In this document: in pieces, positions 1 to 4,579 of the stretch | How the letters are laid out: each line of letters starts with the position of its first letter | Position numbering within the stretch: position 1 is the stretch's first letter | From: Deltaproteobacteria bacterium UBA2221 | GTDB lineage: Bacteria > Desulfobacterota > Syntrophorhabdia > Syntrophorhabdales > WCHB1-27 | Direction: 5' to 3' | Assembly: GCA_002328485.1 (NCBI GenBank) | Contig: DCUF01000015.1 | Location: 9,726-22,077 of the forward strand | Length of the DNA stretch: 12,352 bases | Made by a program: the position numbers and the translations under genes | Notes under the pieces: generated by a model | Databases searched by the model: none | The model's input: the letters and a program-made list of their open reading frames with translations, nothing else | What the model was told of the DNA's origin: nothing

Positions 1-245
1 AAGGGCGCGTCCATGCGATCGCCGTATTCAAGAAAGGTCCGCTCGTTATAGACCACTCTCAATTCCATGTCGATATCACCCTCTGTGTCTAAGAGGCTCT
101 GTCGTACGACAGAGCCGTATTTGCTGATCAGGGCGTTAATGACATCACGGACAGTGTTCCCGGCGATCTCGACATCAATCGTCCATTTCTTATTCATCAC
201 TTTGTAAAGATGAGCTATCCCGCGGAATGTTACGTTAATCTTCAT
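1..245 (-). CDS. MoaD/ThiS-like beta-grasp (ubiquitin-fold) protein, C-terminus cut off by window edge
   Basis: The frame begins MKINVTFRGIAHLYKV and stays open to base 1, giving 81 residues with the C-terminus missing. The pattern is typical of the MoaD/ThiS beta-grasp family: a first strand with small and aromatic residues, then a helix after a TVRDVINALISKYG stretch, then a strand ELRVVYNERTF and the start of a D-rich turn. Family members act as sulfur carriers through a C-terminal Gly-Gly in molybdopterin, tungstopterin or thiamin synthesis. The diagnostic Gly-Gly would lie outside the window, so a sulfur-carrier role is inferred. The gene lies 86 bp downstream of the ferredoxin gene on the same strand. 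The ATG at 245 has only a weak upstream Shine-Dalgarno, and an in-frame GTG lies 9 nt upstream. A perfect 22-bp palindrome sits inside the coding region. Confidence 0.6.
   Translation of the reverse strand, partial: MKINVTFRGIAHLYKVMNKKWTIDVEIAGNTVRDVINALISKYGSVVRQSLLDTEGDIDMELRVVYNERTFLEYGDRMDAP
95..116. repeat. Perfect 22-bp palindrome inside the MoaD-like gene
   Basis: The half-site GGCTCTGTCGT is followed directly by its exact reverse complement, with no spacer. It lies within the coding sequence, over the codons for a GSVVRQS stretch. It could be a dyad operator or an mRNA hairpin, or it could be chance. Nothing else in the window shares it. Confidence 0.6.
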
Positions 246-331
246 TTCTTGCACCCAATATGTTTGAGAATCTCAAAACGTTGGAGAAAACATCGACTCG
301 CGTCGCTTCCATTCGCTCCTTTTGTCACTCT

Positions 332-694
332 TTATGCGTTAGCCCTCCTGAGGATAAGTGCGTCCTCAGGACAGTGCAACACGCACTGTCCGCAACCGGT
401 GCATCTGTCCAGACGGATATGCAAAACCTGCCCCTGAGTGATTGCACCTTGAGGGCAAACCTGCTGGCATATGCCGCAGAAGCAGCACTTGTCCATCACT
501 GCTGACGCCACCAGGCGATTGGCCTGGGGTTCCTTGGCCGGTTTTGGATGCACCCCACCGTTTTCCTTTCTTCCGGCTCCATGAGAGAACAGACCAAGGG
601 CAAGGGAGAGCAAACCGACCAGCCCACGTCCCGCCTCTTGGCCTCCCTGTTGACCCATCCGCTTGCCCATGCCATGTGCTTCGCCCCTTTTCAT
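332..694 (-). CDS. 2[4Fe-4S] ferredoxin with a basic, glycine-rich N-terminal extension
   Basis: A 120-residue protein. The C-terminal half has two complete 4Fe-4S motifs of the form C-x2-C-x2-C-x3-C-P: Cys70/73/76/80 and Cys98/101/104/108, each followed by proline, so it should be a low-potential electron carrier. The first 60 residues are unusual for a simple ferredoxin. They are Gly/Arg/Gln-rich (GMGKRMGQQGG) with a short hydrophobic stretch at about residues 25-36 that could contact a membrane or partner. The ATG at 694 is supported by an AGGAGGGG ribosome-binding site 7-8 nt upstream. It lies 64 bp after the DUF5320 gene on the same strand, so the two are probably co-transcribed. Ferredoxins next to DUF5320 proteins are familiar in strict anaerobes. 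The redox partner cannot be told from this window. Confidence 0.88.
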   Translation of the reverse strand: MKRGEAHGMGKRMGQQGGQEAGRGLVGLLSLALGLFSHGAGRKENGGVHPKPAKEPQANRLVASAVMDKCCFCGICQQVCPQGAITQGQVLHIRLDRCTGCGQCVLHCPEDALILRRANA

Positions 695-758
695 AATGGC
701 CCCTCCTGTCCGTTAGGGGCGAGATCACGAAGGACCCGCAGATTGCGCCCCATCTCTG

Positions 759-1139
759 TCATTCCGCATCCTTCCGGTCCCGCGATTCTATCTCCTCGAT
801 CTGTTTGAGGATGGTTTCGAGCGTGGTCTGCATATGCTCGGCCTGAATTCTCAGCGCTTCCAGCTTTTGGTCGTGACTCATTGCCTGCCGATCATATCCG
901 GCTGGCTGGCCTTCCGCGAAGGTTTGGCCTCGCCAACCCGCTCCACGCTGCCATCCGGTAAGTCCCGTTTCGTAATACTGGTTACGCCAACCGCGTCCGC
1001 CTTCTCCGCGACGACACCAGAACCCTGCCCTTGATCCAGGGTTTGCATAACCTGGCGCCGCAAATCCCGCGCAATACCCCGTTGCCCGTCCTGTCATCGG
1101 TCCGAGTCCCCTCGGTCCCGTTCTGTCACCACCTGGCAT
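759..1139 (-). CDS. DUF5320 family protein
   Basis: A 126-residue protein starting MPGGDRTGPRGLGPMTGRAT, the hallmark N-terminus of DUF5320, with Cys23 in the usual GYC motif. The middle (residues about 25-85) is rich in Gly, Arg, Trp and aromatic residues and looks disordered. The last 40 residues (DQKLEALRIQAEHMQTTLET onward) form a predicted amphipathic helix or coiled coil ending in charged residues. The start is fixed by an AAGGAGG ribosome-binding site 5 nt before the ATG at 1139; a longer in-frame extension to 1307 lacks this support and reads as non-coding. The molecular function of DUF5320 is unknown. Members are typically found in anaerobes beside ferredoxins and NifX/MTH1175-like or Mrp-type iron-sulfur proteins, so a link to Fe-S or metal-cofactor handling is inferred. 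It is probably the first gene of the minus-strand cluster. Confidence 0.85.
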   Translation of the reverse strand: MPGGDRTGPRGLGPMTGRATGYCAGFAAPGYANPGSRAGFWCRRGEGGRGWRNQYYETGLTGWQRGAGWRGQTFAEGQPAGYDRQAMSHDQKLEALRIQAEHMQTTLETILKQIEEIESRDRKDAE

Positions 1140-1406
1140 CGTAACCTCCTTGTGGATATTCATTTCACGAGAACCATCGGCATCGTCTGAGCCACAACGC
1201 GGGTGGCCAAGGCGCAGACCTGAGCACCCTTCTGCCAACCAGCCTTTCCTGTCTGCCCGCCCTTCGAGTGGGTGGTTGTGGCGAGGACTATAGCCAGTGT
1301 ATCCCATGATGACCTTTCAGTTACAAAATATGGGCCATGACGACAGCATTCGTAAGTAGTCGCATATACGAGTGTAATGGAATATTTATTGTGCACCAAA
1401 GGCAGA

Positions 1407-1446
1407 TTATGCAATAATTCGGGTTGCGCAATAAGTGCATTATGCA
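1407..1446. promoter_or_regulatory. Cluster of three TGC-centred palindromes, possible operator
   Basis: Within 40 bp lie TTATGCAATAA (1407-1417), TTGCGCAA (1424-1431) and TGCATTATGCA (1436-1446). Each is a dyad or near-dyad, in an AT-rich patch in the middle of the divergent intergenic region. This could be a regulator-binding cluster serving either direction. No known consensus was matched. Confidence 0.3.
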
Positions 1447-1516
1447 TCAGTAAGGTTGACCCCTTTGTGTCTGTCATGTGCGGCTGTTTACCCGCTAATG
1501 GGGCACAGAAGGCTTC

Positions 1517-1545
1517 TTGACATTCACCCATCAGGGATATATCTT
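1517..1545 (+). promoter_or_regulatory. Candidate sigma70-type promoter for the CQLG-repeat gene
   Basis: A perfect -35 hexamer TTGACA (1517-1522), a 17-bp spacer, and the -10 candidate TATCTT (1540-1545) on the plus strand. Transcription would start near 1552, leaving a leader of about 108 nt before the ATG at 1660. A second, weaker possibility is TTTATA (1601-1606) with TATGAT (1625-1630), spacer 18. Confidence 0.4.
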
Positions 1546-1659
1546 CAACGACAGCGACGGAATGGGGATCAATGGTTCCGAGGAGACGCTTGGAAGGACA
1601 TTTATAGGCTACAGGCTGAGACGGTATGATGAAATAATGGTTCGAAGGAGGCAAACGCT

Positions 1660-2082
1660 ATGACGCACGAAGATTTCGGAAAATACGCTGAAAAGAGACA
1701 GGGATCAAAATTAAACGAAACGATAGCCGCAGCTATAAGGGAGAAAATATCCGGGCAGACGATATCCTGTGCTGATGCCCACAACATAGCGGAGAAGCTA
1801 AACGTGACCCCGGAAGAGGTGGGGACTGCTGTTGATCTGCTGGAACTTCGGATCGTTAAGTGCCAGCTCGGCCTTTTTCAGCAAGAGAAGTCGGTGCCCA
1901 GCGGTGAAACTACCCCGGAGATTGAGTCGGCAATCAAATCGTCCCTCACGGATGGTCGATTGACGTGCCTTGCTGCGTGGGAGATTGCCAAGAAGCTGAA
2001 GGTATCACGGGTGTCCGTCGGGGCGGCCTGCGAGACCATGAAGATCAAGATATCATTGTGTCAGCTCGGTACATTCAAGTAA
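1660..2082 (+). CDS. Protein of two tandem 54-residue helical units, each ending in CQLG-x-F
   Basis: A 140-residue cytoplasmic protein made of an internal duplication. Residues 20-73 and 86-139 align without gaps over 54 positions with 19 identities by my count. Each unit has a Cys at position 18 (Cys37, Cys103), a helix-turn-helix-like segment (AHNIAEKLNVTPEEVGTAV and AWEIAKKLKVSRVSVGAAC), and the ending KCQLGLF or LCQLGTF (Cys68, Cys134). The repeated Cys pair suggests metal binding or redox sensing, and the helical pattern suggests a DNA- or protein-binding winged helix; both are inference. I do not recognise a named family with certainty. The start is well supported by AAGGAGG (1645-1651) 8 nt before the ATG. 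It stands alone on the plus strand, divergent from the DUF5320/ferredoxin/MoaD cluster, and is a candidate regulator of it. Confidence 0.82.
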   Translation: MTHEDFGKYAEKRQGSKLNETIAAAIREKISGQTISCADAHNIAEKLNVTPEEVGTAVDLLELRIVKCQLGLFQQEKSVPSGETTPEIESAIKSSLTDGRLTCLAAWEIAKKLKVSRVSVGAACETMKIKISLCQLGTFK

Positions 2083-2140
2083 TCTACACCCCATATAGCT
2101 GGCTTGGAGGACAACGTGCCGCCGGATTCGGGAGATAGGT

Positions 2141-2182
2141 GCAAAGCCGGTCTCGCCAATAGGTGGCCGAGACCGGCTTTGC
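2141..2182. terminator. Perfect 15-bp stem hairpin between convergent genes
   Basis: GCAAAGCCGGTCTCG (2141-2155) and its exact reverse complement (2168-2182) flank a 12-nt loop. It lies 59 bp after the stop of the plus-strand CQLG gene and 80 bp after the stop of the minus-strand YeeE/YedE pair, so it could end transcription both ways. Neither side has a good T-tract, so an mRNA-stabilising hairpin or non-canonical terminator is also possible. Confidence 0.65.
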
Positions 2183-2262
2183 CGCACGGAGGTCTAAATC
2201 CGGCACACCCGGTCTCCCCCCGTTTTGTCGTATATGCCGGGTTGAGCGTCTCTTCTGCCTCT

Positions 2263-2790
2263 CTAAAGCCCTTTCTTCTCGAAAAAGCGAAAGAGCAGAA
2301 GACCTGCAATAATGAAGACCACTATTACTATCCAGTGGTTGATGCCCAGCAGAGAGGGGAGGGTGATCTTCCTGAAGTCCCCCCATTTGAGCACCGTTCC
2401 CTTTAGAAAAGGATAGGCCTCTGCAAAGGCAGCGGCCCCCGCAAGCATCCCGAGCAGACCCCAAACCGTGTCCCAGCGACCTTCGCCCAGAGCGCCCATG
2501 GCGGTTCCAGGGCAGTATCCAAAGAGCGCCCAGCCCACCCCAAAAAGGAGACCGCCTATGATGTTACCTCCAAGGACGGTGCTCTTGATGGAAAGCTTTA
2601 CGAGTCCCAGATCCTTGAGGAGGTAGACGCCGACCATAGCAACAAGGACTGAAGAGAACATGAACTTCACTATGGTCATATCGAGGAGACGAAGAGCCCC
2701 TAACTGCTTGTCATAACGCAAGACCCTGCCTTTTTGAAGAAGGAACCCGAAGAGGATGCCCGTAATCAGACCGTAGGTAAGCTCATTCAT
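2263..2790 (-). CDS. YeeE/YedE-family transporter, second (C-terminal) half protein
   Basis: A 175-residue, highly hydrophobic protein with about five membrane segments (roughly residues 4-17, 41-57, 74-92, 107-125 and 147-168). It carries the motif FGYCPGTAMGALGEGRWD, the conserved cysteine site of the second YeeE/YedE half, with Cys93. In single-chain family members such as the thiosulfate importer TsuA, conserved cysteines from both halves line the transport path; YedE homologues are linked by context to selenium uptake. Here the halves are separate genes. The ATG at 2790 overlaps the stop of the upstream half (ATGA), with GGGAGG 5 nt before it inside the upstream gene, so translation is probably coupled and the products assemble together. 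An in-frame upstream extension overlaps the first half out of frame and is not used. Substrate (thiosulfate, another sulfur species, or selenium) is not decidable from sequence. Confidence 0.85.
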   Translation of the reverse strand: MNELTYGLITGILFGFLLQKGRVLRYDKQLGALRLLDMTIVKFMFSSVLVAMVGVYLLKDLGLVKLSIKSTVLGGNIIGGLLFGVGWALFGYCPGTAMGALGEGRWDTVWGLLGMLAGAAAFAEAYPFLKGTVLKWGDFRKITLPSLLGINHWIVIVVFIIAGLLLFRFFEKKGL

Positions 2791-3314
2791 TTCTTCCCTC
2801 CCGAGTAGATCATATTCGCTACTACGAGACCGCCAACAAAAAAGCAGACCAGAGCAATGAGACCGCTGACCGCAAGCTGAAGCGAACCGCTCAGCCCATG
2901 GCCGCTGGGTCAGCCATCGGCCAGGCGAGCCCCAAACATGGCAATACCTCCCCCCAGAAAGGCCACGATTCCGCGTTTCGCGGCCGAAGGACCGAAGCGT
3001 CTCCTCCACATAGGAGGGACCGCGGTAAAACGAAAACTTTTGGACGTCGTGGCGGCAATGAGGGAACCAAAAAAGATGCCGACTACGAAGAGAAACTGCC
3101 AGTCGAACTTCGGGACCTCCTTGAGGAAGTAATCCATTTTTGCTACCCGTTCCTGGCTAAGCTGCTTCTCCACCAAGCCCGTTGCCCGCACGAACGTTGT
3201 CGAGGCACCGAAGTACTTACCGGTCACCCACACGGACATAACCATCAGTACACCCACGAGTGCTCCTGCTACGTAGGGGCTCCACCCTTTCGGTTCATCC
3301 CGGCCATTTTCCAT
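2787..3314 (-). CDS. Probable selenoprotein: YeeE/YedE-family transporter, first half, with in-frame UGA (Sec135) at the conserved Cys position
   Basis: Reading through one TGA gives 175 residues. Membrane segments fall at about 13-31, 72-90, 114-129 and 144-170. The motif around the TGA is MFGARLADG-[TGA]-PSGHGLSG, followed by LQLAVSGLIALVCFFVGG. In YeeE/YedE proteins this motif reads GARLAGGC-T-SGHGLSG, so the TGA replaces the conserved transport cysteine. The 40 codons after it keep family-typical sequence with no other lesion and end at a TGA overlapping the next gene's ATG. A SECIS-like hairpin follows the TGA at a suitable distance. AAGGAGG (3333-3327) lies 12 nt before the ATG. Without readthrough the protein would stop at 134 residues and lose the motif and last helix. 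Sec insertion is inferred; a TGC/TGT-to-TGA nonsense mutation (pseudogene) is the alternative. TGA ends other genes here, so it is not a reassigned code. Confidence 0.78.
2876..2895 (-). promoter_or_regulatory. Bacterial SECIS-like hairpin downstream of the UGA
   Basis: On the minus strand, GCTGAGCG-GTT-CGC-T-TCAGC folds as GCTGA/TCAGC (5 bp), one bulged U on the 3' side, then GCG/CGC (3 bp) closing a GUU loop (or GGUUC if the last pair opens). The hairpin begins 14 nt after the UGA, and the apical GGU lies 22 nt after it, within the usual spacing for bacterial SECIS elements read by SelB. G-U wobbles could extend the base. A competing CCCA/UGGG pairing exists just upstream. In E. coli fdhF the bulged U is on the 5' side, so the match is structural and not exact. 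Confidence 0.55.
2910..2912 (-). other. In-frame UGA codon, likely selenocysteine (residue 135)
   Basis: The codon sits between GGC (Gly134) and CCC (Pro136) in a motif whose family version has Cys here. TGA differs from both Cys codons only at the third base, as is usual for Cys/Sec exchange. Confidence 0.75.
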
Positions 3315-3718
3315 GATTCTCGTTAACCTCCTTGATTGAGATATTGATAGTTAAACGTCTATGCCACAATCTGTTTATGGGCGCGCTCCCACTGGTGGCC
3401 TCCGCCTAACCGGCCTTGCGGGCCTTATTTAGAGGGAATATAACGCACCTGGAGAGAAAGCTGAAGGCCCAAAGTGGATTAAGGCGAAATCTACCCCCAA
3501 CTTCTCTGCCTTTGTCCCCATTGAAAAACCCAGAGGGTGTCGTTAAGATAAGGCGTGATTTCCTGGTTTTTCAGGCTGCTGCCGGTCCGGGCGTAATTCC
3601 TTGCCTTGACCAGCGCGCCTGCAACTGCTGGAGCGCATGGTGCATCCGCGCTACCTTTTCAAGGGGCAGGGCAGATGCATGGTAGCAGATCCTTACGAAT
3701 CTCAGTTTGGAGGTGGCT
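3315..3718. other. 404-bp divergent intergenic region between the YeeE/YedE pair and the DsrE-family gene
   Basis: No convincing gene on either strand. The YeeE ribosome-binding site (3327-3333) and presumably both divergent promoters lie here, but I could not place a convincing -35/-10 pair. A short minus-strand frame ending at 3571 has protein-like composition (LEKVARMHHALQQLQARW) but no start signal; it may be a gene remnant or chance. Confidence 0.5.
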
Positions 3719-4066
3719 ATGAGAAAGGTGGTCCTTTTCGCTTTCAACGGTGAATTAACGTGTTTTGTTCATGTTCTCCTGAATGGCCTTGACATGAAAG
3801 AGAGAGACTATGATGTCAAAATTGTTATTGAAGGCCCTGCCACCAAGCTTGTTCCCGAGATATCGCAGGATGGCGCTATGTTCCATGACCTGTACGCAAA
3901 GGCCAAGGGTCTGGACATTATTGCCGGAGCCTGCAAGGCATGTTCTGCCAAGATGGGTGCCCTCGAAGGTATTCGATCAGAAGGCATTACTCTTCTTGAT
4001 GACATCTCCGGTCATCCGTCCATGGCGCGTTATCAGCTTGAGGGCTATGAAGTAATCACCTTTTGA
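3719..4066 (+). CDS. DsrE/DsrF-like family protein (sulfur-relay type)
   Basis: A 115-residue soluble protein. It begins with a hydrophobic strand MRKVVLFAFNGE and continues with the alternating strand/helix pattern of the DsrE fold (VKIVIEGPATKLVPEI, then FHDLYAKAKGLDIIAGACKACSAKM). The CKAC segment (Cys70, Cys73) lies about where DsrE-fold proteins carry their persulfide-bearing cysteine; in TusD/DsrE the conserved Cys transfers sulfur. The end, HPSMARYQLEGYEVITF, is typical of the small stand-alone members. The start is the ATG at 3719, with GGAGG (3709-3713) 5 nt upstream; a TTG 12 nt upstream overlaps that site and is disfavoured. It is divergent from the YeeE/YedE selenoprotein candidate, and DsrE/TusA-like genes commonly accompany YeeE/YedE transporters, so a role in accepting imported sulfur or selenium is inferred. 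The exact partner is unknown. Confidence 0.82.
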   Translation: MRKVVLFAFNGELTCFVHVLLNGLDMKERDYDVKIVIEGPATKLVPEISQDGAMFHDLYAKAKGLDIIAGACKACSAKMGALEGIRSEGITLLDDISGHPSMARYQLEGYEVITF

Positions 4067-4333
4067 AAGGTTGAAAAGGATTTTGTCATATTGAGGCCAC
4101 TGGTGCGTATCCAGGGGACTCCTCCCATAAGGGACGTTAGGGCGGTACGAAGCGTGCATATTGGTCTCGGTTAGGGCCGGCGAAGGGTTGGGGTAGAACA
4201 AGGATTAAAGAGGGTTTGCTCATGAAGCGCACGCCACTCTTAGATACAAGCCCCAGGAAGGTTTGTAACACGCTCGGTACGTCATAGAGAAGACGATTTG
4301 CAGATATTAAGAACAACAAGGAGGTGAAATAGC

Positions 4334-4489
4334 ATGAAAACTTTGATTATCGCGGTGTTGGCGCTCATTCTGTCCGCAGGTGCGCTCCGGGCTGAGGGTG
4401 GACAAAACCAGGGCACGACAGGTTCCGGAACGACAAGCACCGGCAGCACGTCTCAGGGCACGGCGTCGCAACCGCGCACGGGCCGATAG
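4334..4489 (+). CDS. Small secreted Ser/Thr/Gly-rich peptide (51 aa)
   Basis: The precursor starts MKTLIIAVLALILSAGALRA, a textbook Sec signal peptide cleaved after ALRA (residue 20). The mature peptide would be about 31 residues, almost entirely Gly, Ser, Thr, Gln (EGGQNQGTTGSGTTSTGSTS), ending in PRTGR. AAGGAGG lies 8 nt before the ATG at 4334, one of the strongest ribosome-binding sites in the window, which supports a real gene despite its length. No cysteine is present in the mature part. Function unknown; low-complexity envelope peptides of this type have been annotated as hypothetical. It sits alone on the plus strand, 267 bp after the DsrE-family gene and just before a very stable hairpin. 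Confidence 0.7.
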   Translation: MKTLIIAVLALILSAGALRAEGGQNQGTTGSGTTSTGSTSQGTASQPRTGR

Positions 4490-4529
4490 CCTGACGTGTC
4501 GTTATTGCACACATTCCGCAAGTTTTGCA

Positions 4530-4568
4530 CGCCAACGGGGGAAGGGGGTGACCCTTCCCCCGTTGGCG
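4530..4568. terminator. Perfect 17-bp GC-rich hairpin between convergent genes, likely bidirectional terminator
   Basis: CGCCAACGGGGGAAGGG (4530-4546) is followed by the loop GGTGA and the exact reverse complement (4552-4568). It lies 40 bp after the stop of the small secreted peptide gene and 11 bp after the stop of the minus-strand hydrolase gene, so it fits a shared terminator for both. Flanking T-tracts are weak (TGCAAAACTT on the minus side). Confidence 0.75.
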
Positions 4569-4579
4569 ACGATGGAAGA

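Larger units (their letters stand above)
1140..1659. other. 520-bp non-coding divergent region between the DUF5320 gene and the CQLG-repeat gene
   Basis: Long open frames occur here on the minus strand, but none has a ribosome-binding site or recognisable family character, so I call no gene. The region holds a plausible plus-strand promoter (1517-1545), a weaker one (1601-1630) near the downstream gene, an AT-rich patch with three TGC-centred palindromes (1407-1446), and, on the DUF5320 side, potential leader hairpins: GCCAC (1191-1195) with GTGGC (1203-1207), and 1211-1219 with 1251-1261 including a 2-nt bulge. Confidence 0.6.

Noticed and set aside
263..277. Small inverted repeat TTTGAG-AAT-CTCAAA before the MoaD-like gene
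   Set aside because: Only a 6-bp AT-rich stem, which is common by chance, and it has no T-tract or operator context.
759..1307. 182-residue version of the DUF5320 protein
   Set aside because: The first 56 residues do not belong to the family. The MPGGD start at 1139 has a near-perfect ribosome-binding site.
1320..1450. Sigma54 promoter (GG-N10-GC) in the divergent region
   Set aside because: No GG and GC pair with the required 10-bp spacing was found near the TGC-rich palindromes.
1160..1654. Minus-strand 164-residue open frame in the intergenic region
   Set aside because: No ribosome-binding site, no recognisable motif, and composition unlike a folded protein. It also spans the likely promoters of the plus-strand gene.
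2263..3009. Longer 248-residue version of the second YeeE/YedE half
   Set aside because: The first 73 residues are out-of-frame translation of the upstream gene and have no family character. The ATG at 2790 has a ribosome-binding site and a typical ATGA overlap.
2910..3314. A 134-residue truncated YeeE/YedE gene ending at the TGA
   Set aside because: The frame continues with intact family sequence and a proper coupled stop, and a SECIS-like hairpin follows. A truncated protein would lack the conserved motif and last helix. Kept only as the alternative (nonsense mutation) hypothesis.
3416..3685. Plus-strand 89-residue open frame upstream of the DsrE-like gene
   Set aside because: It begins at TTG without a ribosome-binding site and has no family features.
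4064..4174. Possible Sec readthrough of the TGA at the end of the DsrE-like gene
   Set aside because: The frame stays open for about 35 codons, but the protein already ends at the usual family C-terminus (GYEVITF), and the added residues look random.
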